Made by a program: the position numbers and the translations under genes. A stretch of 64,000 nucleotides of DNA from Neospora caninum Liverpool (Eukaryota; Apicomplexa; Conoidasida; Eucoccidiorida; Sarcocystidae), in NCBI RefSeq assembly GCF_000208865.1, contig NC_018390.1, forward strand, positions 3,862,270 through 3,926,269, given 5' to 3'. How positions within the stretch are numbered: the first letter of the stretch is position 1; every line of letters begins with the position of its first letter. The notes beneath the pieces are model-generated. The model did no database searches, was not told the DNA's origin, and saw only the letters and a list, made by a program, of their open reading frames with translations. Shown here piece after piece: positions 46,568 to 57,813 of the stretch.

Positions 46568-49412
46568 ATGGAGGAAGGTCGCGCGGCGTCCACCGCTGCC
46601 GCCCGGTCGTCCCGCTCCGACGCGCCAAAGGCGGTTGAAGAGCTCGTGTCCAAAAATCTAGAGGAGATATCGCAGTTCTGGAGATGCCTCGAAAGGGAAG
46701 GACTGGAGACGCAGCGAAGATGCAAGAAAGTCGACTCGCAGGATCTCCTCCTGCAATTCCTCCACCAGATGCCGTCCGCGTCGTCGACTGCCGTGGACGA
46801 GGGAGGACAGGCGAGCGCTACCCCGCTGCCGGTACCGCTCGCTCCCTTTCCCCGACACCCGGGCACAGGCTCAGCGGCTGACGCCAAGGCCGAGGCGGCG
46901 AAAGATGCAGAAGTCGGCAAAGAGAGGCAATCCCCCGGAACGGAGACACCGCCAGCAGAGGCCGAGGCCATGAAGAATGCCGGAGAGCCTCACTGGATCC
47001 CCGGATGGATTCCTCTCCTCCAGGACGCGCTGGGGAACTGGAGCGGAGACGCGAACGCCCCTCCGGAGTCTCCTACCGCTCCGTCGTCTCCGCCCTGCCG
47101 CATCGAGGAGGCTTCCGCGGCGCTCGCTGCGCAGCACTATCAGTTGGTTTTCTCGACTGTCATGCTCCGCGACTCCTCCTGGTTAGCCTCGGCGATCGAC
47201 ATGATTGCAGAGGCTGTCTCGCTTCTCCCCGACGGCCTTCTGGCCAAGGCGGTCGAGGACGAAAGGCGGAAAAGGATCGGTGCATCGCCTGGCGACGCGT
47301 CCCGTCCCGCCCTCGCGCCGAAGACCGAGGCGTCTCCTCCGGGTCGGTCCAAAGCGGGGAAGAAGGCCCACGGCACCGGAGGCGACGGCAGACGCGCCGA
47401 AGAAGAAGAAAAGGAGGAAGCAAAAGTCGAGGCCCTCGGCCGACTCATCGAGACCGAGTGTCTGATGATTATGGACGATTACTTTGTAAACCACTTCGAA
47501 GCGAGACTGAAGGGTAAGCAAGGGAGACGGAGGGGACAGACGAGCGAGAGGGAGACTGAAGAGAGGAAGGGAAGAAGCTGGGAGCACGGGAAGGACGGGA
47601 ACGCGGCGCAAGTCGCGGCAGAGGAACCACACGCACCCCACCGGGAGGAAGGACAAGGAGCGCGGGGCGCGGAGAAAAAGACAGGCTGGACGGGGAAACA
47701 GAGCACGTCTCCTCTAAGGACGCGTAACGTAAGGGAGCGCCCAGTGAAAGCAAAGGAGCTAGGAACGCGAGGGAACTGTAACGACGCGCATTCCAGGGGT
47801 CTCGGGAGAGGGACAAGTTAGCGCAAAGCGCAAGCGATTGCCAGGCGGGAAAGACGAGATCGTGGTAGGCGGATCTCGAGAGTTCATCATGCTGAGTGGC
47901 AGACGGGCAAAAACTCCACCACCAGGAGCCAGGAGGAAGAACGAATGCGTTTTTCGTTTGTCGCGATCCCCTCTCCCCGCGCAACCCAACCTCGGCCATT
48001 TCCACGGTGTGCGTTGCAGCGCCTGTCCCGCTCCCTGCTTTTTTGTCCCCGCCGTGTTTCCCGAATCTGCCTCTTTTGTTTTCTCTCCTCACGTGCGCGG
48101 CGTGTCTCGGTCTGCCTCCTTTTCCAGCAGACAATGTGTCTTCCCCGGTTCCTCCTCTGGCCCTCGCATCTGCGCGGAAATCGGCGTCTCCTGCGAACCC
48201 CTCCGCCTCTCCTTCCTCCGCCTCTCCTTCCTCCGCCTCGTCCTCTCCGTCGGTGGTAGTGACGACTGGCATCGCAGCCCTCCCCGCAAGCAAAGAGAAG
48301 CGGCTGTTCCGCGCAGTCGCCCACCTGTACCTTTTGGGCGTTCTCTGTTCCTCTGAGCACTGCGTGGCGATCTCTCGCTCGCTGAATTCGCACCCACGCC
48401 TTCTTCGCTCGCTTCCTCCCCTTCTTCTCCTCTGCGCAAAGCGCGGCGGATTCCTCGCTGCAGCGGTCTGCCGCGCGCTCCTCCACTTTGCGGCCACAGG
48501 CAGCGGCCGCCCCGAGAGGCACGCGGCAGAGACGCGCCGCTCAGGGACGGAGACACCGCCGGCTGGCGAAGCGGCAAACCGGGAGGAAGCAACGGCGAGC
48601 GAGAAGACGCACCAGGAAGCGAGAGTGGGCCAGGAGGCAGCCGTCGGCTCGGCTTGCGAAGAGGCAGGTTCCGGCGCTCCATCAGGGTCGTGTGCAGCTT
48701 CTGACGGGGCAAAACAGCTAGGAAACGGTGCGGAATCCGCGGAAACGCAAGGCGAGGCGAAAGGTGAAGGCGCGAACGGTGAAACGCAAAGGAAGGACTT
48801 GATAGATTTGTACGGCGACACAATCATCACGTTTTTGCATCTGTGTTTGCGGGAGCAAGCGGTCGATCCTCGAGGCATCAACGCCCTAGGGTTCTTCTTC
48901 CTCGCTCCCGCAGTTCCACTCCTTTTGCAAACAGTGAGGCTCCGAGAACGAATCATGGCGCCAGGAGAAAAAGGCAACCGCCACCAGCAAGTCCTCGGAT
49001 GGTACCTCGAAGTGCTTCTCAAAGTAAGTCGATCTGAGGCCTCCTTTTTCGGTTCCCAAGTCAGATCCAGGGAACTCTATTCACGTGACACAGACAGGCG
49101 CCACATAGATGTATTTGCTGCGTTGTATGGGTGTGTACAGTCGTATAGGAATCGGTAGCAGCTTATCTGTTGGAAGCCTCGGTTCTCACTTTGCGCCCGG
49201 TAGTCTGTCGCTACAGGCGTCCTTCCTGCCTGTACCTTTTTTCTGTCTCGCTATTTGCCGGAAAGCAGGCGAACACATGCCCACGCCAGGATGGAGTCGG
49301 AATTCTCCTCAGAGGCCTCGGCTGCCTCATGCACACGTAGCGCGATATCTCAATGTACGCACGCATATGGGCACACGCATGGATATAAACATCCACGTAA
49401 ATACACAGGCAA

Positions 49413-49499
<87 letters not shown>

Positions 49500-52200
49500 G
49501 TGCATGTATATGTATATGTCTCTGGGCACATGACTGCTGGCGCGGGGCGCTGTATCACGCCCCATGGCGTCTTGCCGTTCCAGTATGCTGTGGGGTGTCT
49601 CTTCAGGCGCTGACCGACCCGCAGTTTCGCATATTGGCCTCGGGCAATCTCCAGCTTGCGCGCTACGTGTGCGAAGTTGTCCTGGAGCTGGCGGCTTCCG
49701 CGGAAGGCTGTACCCTTTTGCAGAGTAACAAACTGGGCTGGTTCGTCCTGTGGCGCACCGCAAGAGAGCTCTGGAAGGCGACGTGGAACAGAGGTATCCC
49801 AACCCGCCCAGAGACCAAACAAGCAGCTGAACAAACTAGCAGAGTGGCAGTGAACGCGAGCGCGGTCTTCTCGTCAACGCAGCTCGACCAACCGCTCGGG
49901 GGGGGGGGGGGGGGGCTCTCGGGAATGCACGCGGAGGCTTGAGAGTGAACGGGCAGAGAGGAGGGACTGTAGGGGATTCGCGATCACGGCGAGGACGAGG
50001 CAACCTCGTCGGACAGGGCTGCACGAGTTCGCTTTGCTGTCTTGCGCTTCCGTTCGCAGGCGAACACGCAGCGTGGGAGTTGATCATGACCAAGAGCATC
50101 CGCGGGAATGAACCCGTCGACCGGGAACAGATCGCGACACTCTGCATGTGGGGCACCAGCAGCTCAGAAGGAGGTACGCACAAATCACAGCTGCATTACA
50201 TTGGTTTACGCGAACCACATAAACACGTCGCTTTTTACAAGTCTGTAAATCTGTAGATCTATATAGATGTGTAGATATAAATGTGTATATGTTGTCTATT
50301 TGTGTTTGCACGTCTGTGTGTATATGGGTGCATATGTATTTCTTTTGTCGAGTGTACGCCTGTGCGTTGTGCAGGCAGAGTGTGTCCTCGGCTGTGCACC
50401 ACGCAGACTGCGGCGTCGAGATACACACTTCACGTCTCCCCACCTTTCCTCCCTCCATTCCTCTGTGGCTTTGTGTCCTTCCCTCGTCGCTCTTCTCGTC
50501 CTCGTTCCGTCTGTGTCGGGTAGTCCACAGTGTTCCCGTTGAGACGCACTGCATGCACAGTCCGCGGCGCCTCCTTTCCCTGCTCTTCCCTTGGCGCGTT
50601 CTCGTCAAGGCCTCGCCCTCGCGTATCTCCCTCCCGCCTCGTGCGCCGTCGTCGCCCAGCTCGTGCCTCTCTCGCTTCCTTTCTCTTTGCTTCGCGTTCT
50701 CTTTCTCTCTTTCTCTCCTTCTCTGTTTCGCTCCTTTCCGCCGGCCGTTCTCCCAAACTGCGAGGGTGTTTTCTCGGTCCCGGTGTCGCAGGCTGCGCGT
50801 ACTGCCTCCGGTCGGACAACACCATCCGCTTCCTGCGGCTCTTCCAGTCGCCGCATGCGGAGGACGTGCCGCTCTCGCCCGAGGCGCAGGCGGAGGCGAA
50901 TCACCTGAAGCAGTTGCACCAGGAACTGCAGAGGGACTTGGCGGACGCAGAGAAGGGTGTAGCTCTGAGGAAGCGGCGACAGCGCGAGGCGCGGGCGCAG
51001 GGGGCGGCGCGGACTGACGGCGGCCAAGAAGACGTGGCGGAACACGACGCGGGGCGAGAGATGCGCCTGGCCCTCTCGCCGTATCTCCAGCGCGCGCGGC
51101 AGGAGCTGGAGAAGCGACGCGCGGCGCGGAAGAAGCGGGCTGACGAAGCGGAGAGGGAACGGGAGAAGTTGCGCCGCGAGCAAAGCGAGAAAAAGGCTTG
51201 GGACGCAGAGCCGCTCACGAGCCGACGGAACGAGATCGCTCGGCTCTGGCAGGCGGCGCGCGACAGCGTGAGGGAGCGCGACGGAGCGGATGCCGCCCAG
51301 GCGGGCGAAAAGGTCGACGAGGCGAGGGGCGACTCGGCTGGCAGAGCTCTCGACTTGTCCCCCGCTCTCGTGTGCGCTCTGGCGTGCGTCGGTGTCCAGG
51401 CGCCGTGGCTGATGCGCGCCGTTCAACTCGGCTGCGCGAGATCCCACCGCGAAGGGACCGGGACGCCGCACGCCCAGACACTGGACGGCATGAGCCGGAA
51501 GAAGGGGAGTCGAGGGAAGGGAGACTCCGTGAGATCCAAGGCCAGTCAGAAGAAACAGAAAGAGAAGACCGGCCGCGGACAAGGCGACGGAGACGCGGAG
51601 CCTGGCGAGCCCCCGTCTCCGAGGTCTGGCGACGTGGTTGGCAGCTCGACCGGCGAGGCAGCGGCGGAGCGCGGTCGAGAAGGGAACGCGCTGGAAGCCG
51701 AGGAGACAAAAGCGACTCGCGAAGGCGGAGATGGCGCGCGCGTCACGCGTCAGCCTGCTGCCGCTGCCCCGCAGCCGACTGAGGATGTTCCCGCACGCTC
51801 TCGAAACGCGACAGACGCCGGCAAAGCCGAGACTTCCCGGTCTTCGTCGCCGTCTCCAACGTCTGTCTCTTCGCTTCCAACTGCGCCTTCGCCGTCTGCG
51901 CCGGTTCTCTCGCAGCCCTCACCCTCGTCTGCCGGTGCCCCGTCGCCCTCGGGCTCCGTCTCGCCCTCGTCTGCCGGTGCCCCGTCGCCCTCGGGCTCCG
52001 CCTCGCCCTCGGATGGCGGCCTGCATGCGCGCAGAGACGCGGGGGGGGCGAGCCTCGGCGGTTCCCAAGACGCGAAGCTCGTCCTCACGCCCTGTCCCGC
52101 GTGCGGCTTGGTGGAGTATTGCTGCGAGGAGTGTCGCGTCAAGGACTTGCCTCTGCATCTCTTCATCTGCACGGCGGCGAACCCGACTGCCGGCGCGTGA
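46568..52200 (+). CDS. MYND zinc-finger protein with split finger (hypothetical)
   Basis: Five exons: 46568-47513, 48128-49023 (or from 48131), 49607-49793, 50060-50173 and 50792-52200. Phases close at 1,183 aa. Start: ATG in CCATGG context at 46568. Residues 1-714 are helical blocks (ISQFWRCLEREGLETQRRCK; LFRAVAHLYLLGVLCSSEHC; FRILASGNLQLARYVCEVVL) separated by Ala/Pro/Glu-rich linkers. The C-terminus (1149-1174) matches the second half of a MYND finger: C-x2-C-x4-Y-C-x3-C-x7-H-x3-C. The missing first pair appears to be C716-A-Y-C719 at the start of exon 5, leaving 429 residues between the two halves. That insert has a charged coiled coil (about 735-820) and a 14-residue Ser/Pro/Ala/Gly repeat coded by 42-bp DNA units. 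MYND fingers bind proline-rich peptides or accompany SET domains; no SET domain is seen. Exon 2 has a tandem NAGNAG acceptor. Confidence 0.85.
49413..49499. repeat. (TATC)n microsatellite in intron 2 of the MYND gene
   Basis: About 21 uninterrupted TATC units in the intron between 49024 and 49606. Likely highly polymorphic. Confidence 0.95.
49898..49915. repeat. 18-nt G run in intron 3 of the MYND gene
   Basis: An uninterrupted G18 tract on the sense strand within the intron 49794-50059. Confidence 0.95.
51919..52011 (+). repeat. 42-bp coding tandem repeat
   Basis: Two 42-bp copies (51919 and 51961) and a partial third encode the 14-residue unit SPSSAGAPSPSGSV/A within the insert that splits the MYND finger. 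Confidence 0.9.
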
Positions 52201-52847
52201 GGCGAGGAGCCCCGCGACGAAATCAGTCGTCCGCTTAAAACCTCGCGGTTCCGTTAGCTGCTTGCGATGCGGCTGTGGCGCCGGCTTCTTCTCTCCCTAC
52301 TCTCTCCTCTTTCTTTTTGCCGCCATACAGCTCCACCAAAACGATTAATATGTTCATGTATATATGTGCGTGCAGTTGTTACTCATACGCCATCGTGTCG
52401 ATGCGTCTAAATGTGTGCATGTATCCACGAGACTGGTGTTAGTGTTCTGTGTTTCGCCCGCGGCCTGTCTGTGGAGAGAGCCGAGAATCCCTGTAGCGCG
52501 GGTGTCTGTTTGAAGTGGCAACGTGTGTAGTGTGCATTTTTATCACATGTGTTGTGTCGCGATCTCCCGCACTCTGAAGATCATGCAGTCGTGGGCGTCT
52601 TGTCGCTCGACGTTTCTCCTTTTTCCTGTTCACGTCTCTCAGTCGGCCTGGCCATCACGGGTTCCTCGCACCCTCTTCGGTGTGTTCACCTCGGGCTCTC
52701 ATCATTCCCCGACTCGCTTGTGCTTGGCACATCTGCTGTCTAACCGTCCCTGGCGTCTAAATACGATAGATGCCTCCTAATCCTCGCCCCCTTTCTCTTC
52801 TCTCAGCCACTGCCTCGCCTTCCCCCCCTTCGCTCTCCACGGGGCTG

Positions 52848-52947
52848 NNNNNNNNNNNNNNNNNNNNNNNNNNNNNNNNNNNNNNNNNNNNNNNNNNNNN
52901 NNNNNNNNNNNNNNNNNNNNNNNNNNNNNNNNNNNNNNNNNNNNNNN
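52848..52947. other. Assembly gap, exactly 100 N, flanked by inverted repeats
   Basis: The left flank ends CGCTCTCCACGGGGCTG (52831-52847). The right flank begins with the perfect 20-nt palindrome of the GCCGCAGCAG type (52949-52968), followed by CAGCCCCGTGGAGAGCG, the exact reverse complement of the left flank. 100 N is a conventional placeholder for a gap of unknown size. Confidence 0.98.
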
Positions 52948-53754
52948 GGCCGCAGCAGCTGCTGCGGCCAGCCCCGTGGAGAGCGCGCGGTGAGAGGCGG
53001 CGCACAGAGGAGATAGAAAAAAAGGACGGGACGCGGCCCCTGCGATTTGCAGAGGGAGCGACGCCTCTGGATGTTCTCGAGTTCGCCAGTTCACAATTCG
53101 CTCGTCTTAACTTGGCGTTCTCTTGCGCGAAGCTGGGTTACCGCCCGAATCCTTATCGATTAGGATACAAACACGGGGGGAATGCCGACGACTCGCCTGG
53201 AGCAAGTCAGCATCACACGCCTCCCCTACACGCGTTCCTCGGCTTCGGATTAGACAAACCATGAGAAAGCGCAGAAACAAACGAACGGCAGGTCCCCTTG
53301 TTTCACACATCAACACAGCAAATAATGTCCCTTGGAAGCTTTCCATAGGCACCCAGCGAGCCCTCTCTGTTCCTCGGGTTTTCGGCTCGCCCACAGTCTC
53401 CTCGCACTCGATCCCCTGCAGTTCGGGGTCGCCCTGCCTCCCTAACAACGATTCAGACCTGCGCACATGGCTGGCTGGCCGTACGTCGCGCTTTTGCTTC
53501 CTTCGGTATCCTCCCGTCCGTCAAGTGAAACCTCGCTCCAGCTGATTCCCTCTCTGAGCCCAACCCGCCGTTTTCTGTGTAAACGGGCGCGACGTCTCGA
53601 GCCTCAGAATCTCCCGCAATCTCCATCCTGCGATCGACTCTCCACTCGCTCGTTTCATACTCCTCGTCACGTTTTTCGTCTCGCCTTCTTCCCACAAGCC
53701 GTGTCGCTTTTACCTCTAGGTGGGCTCTTCACCCCTTACGCTGTCAACCTCGGA

Positions 53755-53866
53755 GGCTATCTACCTCTTAGGCTATCTAGCTCTTAGGCTATCTACCTCG
53801 GAGGCTATCTACCTCTTAGGCTATCTATCTCTTAGGCTATCTACCTCTTAGGCTATCTACCTCGTA
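53755..53866. repeat. 16-bp minisatellite, seven copies
   Basis: Seven tandem copies of GGCTATCTACCTCTTA with single-base variants (ends CTTA, CGGA or CGTA). They start 20 nt beyond the GILT stop codon, so they probably lie in the GILT 3' UTR (minus strand). Confidence 0.95.
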
Positions 53867-53885
53867 GGCTACATGTGTGTTCCCT

Positions 53886-56800
53886 CTAGGCCTCCTGCTG
53901 TCTCCTCGCCCGCAGCCTCGCATCGTTGCCACCACCCGTCAAAGAGCGAGCCTGCTCATCGCGGATCGGGTTCTCCTCTGGATAGCATCGCCCTTCCAGG
54001 CTGCCGCCCTGTTGCCACATGCACTCGGTCTCGTGTTGCTTGCACCAGTCCTGCATCTCGACCGGGGCCTTCGCGAGGTCAACTGCGCGGCAGAGTCCGC
54101 ACCGCAGAGAGTTCTCTGCCGCCACCTGGGCAAACACGCGAGCCACGGGGGAGATGCAACGTGTTCGGGATGCCGAATCTGAGGTGGTGCGGGTGCATGC
54201 GCCCTTTTCCGCTAGCCGATTCTGTCTTCCAGGCGCCATCTGGTTCCATGAATTGTACGCACATCGACGATCGTGTAAGGCCGGCTCTCAGATACGAAAC
54301 CTCGACTCGTAAGGGATGACACAGCGACACACCACCGGCTCGTTTTTCTCGCCGGGTCTCTGCGTAGCTTACCGAATGCTCGCCGTTGATGCGGATCCAC
54401 GGGACGTAGTCGTGTTTGCCTGTCCGCGCAGCGGCTGCATGCACAAGCTTGTCGCCCTGAGAGACAAAGGCACAGCGGGGGGGGCGGGGGGAGAGAGAGG
54501 GGGGGTGACAGCGGCACACATGGGTGGCGACGGCCTCGAGCGGCGCAGCACTCACCCTGCACACCTCCACAGACACGAGCAGCAGAAGGCAAACCCGCGA
54601 CAGGGGCCGAGAAAAGACCAAACGGAGAGAACATGCCCGCGAAGCCAGAAGCTGTGCCACACGGCGGGGTCCGAAGAGCGACGGCGAGCGCCGGACGGCC
54701 ACCGAGTCTCTCCTCGAGATCTGCGAAGCTTTGCTGTCCTCACCGTGGGAGTCTCCGAGCAGACAATAATCTTGAGGAGGTCTGAAAACGCGGTGCGCGT
54801 AGGCACCGGACAGAGCACCCATTCGTACTTGTTGTCCTCCCGAAGCGCAGCTGTCTTCTCATCTTCCTCCCGCGCGCCTTCCTCGCCCTCTGCCTTGTCT
54901 CCCTTCTCGCCAGGCGTCTCGTCCAGATTCACGGAGCCGGCGTCAGGAGCTCGCGGAACTTCCGCAGAGGAACGCACGCTGCCAAGCGCCTGCCTGATCT
55001 GTTCTTGCCTCAGCGGAGACAATCCAGCGAACCAGGCAGCCGCGGCGGAAGGCGAACGGGCGGGGGAGGAAACCGAAGGGAGGGCAAAGCGAGTCTGCTG
55101 AACGAGTCGCTGCCCGAGAAGCAGCGGCGGCTCCGCGGTCGAGAGGGCCGAGGCCGAAGAGACAGCGGGCTGGTCGGGCGGGAACGCCGTAGACTTTTCG
55201 ACACAAAGAAGCCAGTCTGACCACCTTTCGGAAAACAACAGAACGCGAAAGAAAGAAAAGAATGGAGAAGACGTGGACGCGCAGGCACGAGGAGAGATTA
55301 GCACGGAAGAAACACGAAAAACGGTGGATCGACAGACGGCTCTACAGTTCCTCCTAGACGCACAGATCTCCCCGGGCGGCGTGGAGGCGTACGCATGCAA
55401 AGGACATGCGATGCGCTGTTTCGTCTGTGGAGCCTCTCCCTCTTTTCATGTTAGTCACGCCTTCCCCTGTCTCCAAGCTCGCTTTGCTGTTGTTGTCTCG
55501 AGATCGCGTGTACGTCCATTTCACTTTGCCTCTTTCCCTAAGTGTCTCTCTGTGTCGCCCGTCCCGTCTGCGCCCCCCCCCCCCCCACCCCCCGCCTGCG
55601 ACTGTCGGCCTCAGCTCTGGTCTTCTTCGCCTCGCTGTGCGCCTCTGCCTCTCTCATTTCCCGTCCTGTTGTCCGGTTCACGCGCGCGCCCTCCTTTCTC
55701 CTCTTTTGTGTCTCTCTCTCACTGCTTGATGTTCTCCCGGCCAATGATACTCAGCCCGCACGCCTGAAGGCACCCGCATGCAGTTCCCGAAACATCAGAC
55801 GTCACAGGCGTGCTGCGTCTGCACCTATGAACGGCGCAACCACAGCTCCAGTGTCTCAACTCTGGAACGCATGCATACACACATGTATATATGTATATAT
55901 ATAGTGTTTGCGAATATGTTGGTGGAGGGCTAGCGACGTGTTCACGTGCATGTGCGTTCATCTAAGCGTTGTCAATGAAGAAGCAGGGCCGGCGCCCGAA
56001 TGTGGGAGAACTCTCCGCAGTGCTGTATGCCTACGCAGATGCCATGTGGCACAGCATGGCATGCAGACATCACACGAGTGGTACACCTATCTCTTTGTCC
56101 ATAATATATGCATGCATTCGTATACACAAGCATGACGAGAAGCTTGAACGTCCTCTGCGTACGGTATGCGCGTACCTCGACTTTGTTCAAGTAACACTCC
56201 GTTGGCCCATGCTGAAGACGCAAACAGAAGACATGGAACGCACGTGGAAGGACTGTTCACCCCGTTACAGAAGCGGCGATGAAGAACAGAAAGCAGGCCG
56301 TGTGGACGTCGCTGGAGAACACCCAAAAATGTGCCTCGACAGAGGCCGTTAATAATGAAAGTCTTGCCCAAACAGAGAGAGTAGCGGCTTCGCAGATACC
56401 CCGCAAAAAAGGCAAAATTCAGACAAGCAGAATGCAGCGAAACACCCCTGCGTCCACGACATCCGGCGTCCTTAAGAACGGGACCGTGTCAACGTTGTAG
56501 ATGTTGCATTCATAGATAACCAAAGACAAAAATGGATGGATCAACGCAGGCAAGCCAAGCAAGTTGGCATTCACCTACAGCCACCCTGCCCTATAACGCC
56601 ACATATGCATGTGCATAGGTACATAGATACAGATACACAAATATCCGTGTGCTTGTATGCGCGTCATCGTGGCCGAATAAGCCTATGCACACGTATGAAG
56701 GTAGGACGTACATGCGTCGATCTATGGAAGAATGGAGGGACAATATGCATATAGATGGACATGCAGGTGAATAACGACAGAGAAAGAAAACCATGTAAGG

Positions 56801-57813
56801 TTCCTGTGTGCGTTGATTACCTGACACTCGAAGGTGAAGCCTCCTTTGCCGTCAGAGATTTCCTTGGCGTTTCCAAAAGGCAGAGGATCGAAGACGATGT
56901 TCGCTTTTTGGAGAACGTCCGCGCCGAGCTGTTCAACAACGGGGTGCAGTTCCTCCTTCAGCCATGAGAAACAGAAGGGACATTTCTGTCGGAGAGAAGG
57001 GAGAGCACACACACAGGGAAGAAAGGCAGAAAGCGCCTCGAGTGCAGAAGCGATTAGACGCGGTGGCAGGCAACGTCGCTTCGCAGTGAAGCCAGAGAAC
57101 CAGATCCCCAGCCTCCAAACTGCATGTGTCGATCCTCGGAACAGCAGGAACGTTGCGGCACTTATACCAAGAGACAGTCACGAAGACGCGAATATGACGA
57201 TGCTTCTCTCAACTTTCTTGCATTATACATGAATATATATATATATATATATGGATGCATAAGTAGAATGTATTTACGGGATTCTACAAAGGTATGTGTA
57301 TATGGCTCTTCGAGGACTGTATACGAATGGAAGTCGAAGCACCCACTAAGGACCTTCTATATCGATGTGTATTTACGTTGAGAAACATTTGGGTAGGTGC
57401 ATATCTGGTCTTGAATCTGGAGGAATGCGGGAAGCTGGTCGAGATTGGAGGTGAAGATGTTCGGATTCGAACGAGAAGGTTATGTCCTCGGGCAGGCATC
57501 GGCTTTGGACGCGGCTTCGAGTGGCAGACGTGTTCACCGTTTTCCCGTGGTTTCGAAAGCAATAAACGAAAGCGTGGTACTCACGAAAGCGGAACTTGCA
57601 GTGTACATACACCACAAGTGGAGCCACAGTTGACGCAGCCCGTTTTCCCACTGTAAACAAGGTGCTCACGTTTTTTCGTCGCGGTCCTCCGCCACTTACC
57701 GATTCATAGAGAATCTCCACCTTTACTGCATCCTGAGTCGTTGCTCCGAAAGCGACTCCGCAGAGAGAGCCGAGAAAAAGAAGCGGAACGTGGACCAAAG
57801 CCCGGACGGCCAT
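53886..57813 (-). CDS. GILT-family thiol reductase
   Basis: Seven exons on minus: 57813-57700, 56985-56821, 56211-56176, 55763-55723, 55224-54744, 54456-54373 and 54125-53886. All junctions are in phase, giving 386 aa. GILT enzymes reduce protein disulfides in acidic endosome/lysosome-type compartments. Evidence: a signal peptide (about residues 1-23, hydrophobic VPLLFLGSLCGVAFG), the strand VKVEILYES running into the active site C40-P-F-C43, the family signature C-Q-H-G-x2-E-C-x7-C (C92 to C107) assembled across exons 2, 3 and 4, then WSDWLLCVE, and GDKLVHAAAARTGKHDYVPW followed by IRINGEH. The 36-nt and 41-nt exons were placed because they complete the signature exactly in phase. An acidic, Ser/Ala/Glu-rich insert of about 120 residues in exon 5 is absent from the mammalian enzyme. 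The last exon (VAAENSLRCGLCRAV and onward) has extra cysteines and is the least certain. Confidence 0.9.
55573..55586. repeat. 14-nt C run in GILT intron 4
   Basis: An uninterrupted C14 followed by ACCCCCCG; on the sense (minus) strand of the GILT gene it is a G run. Confidence 0.9.

Larger units (their letters stand above)
52201..53885. other. Convergent intergenic region with assembly gap
   Basis: Lies between the 3' ends of the MYND gene (plus) and the GILT gene (minus). It includes the 100-N gap at 52848-52947 and the 16-bp minisatellite just after the GILT stop. No gene is supported; frames that cross the gap are meaningless. Confidence 0.6.

Noticed and set aside
49413..49499. Regular short repeats considered as a CRISPR-like array
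   Set aside because: A simple (TATC)n microsatellite with no spacers, in an intron of a eukaryotic gene.
51198..51782. 194-codon Arg-rich plus ORF and its minus-strand counterparts
   Set aside because: Out-of-frame shadows of MYND gene exon 5, whose frame is fixed by the C-terminal zinc-finger half and by splice phase.
52757..53264. ORFs spanning the N gap
   Set aside because: They contain 33-34 unknown residues translated from the placeholder Ns.
57373..57813. Unspliced 146-codon minus-strand ORF beginning with the GILT signal peptide
   Set aside because: It reads through intron 1. The donor at 57699 followed by the exon at 56985 restores the YES-KCPFC active site, so the tail is intronic.
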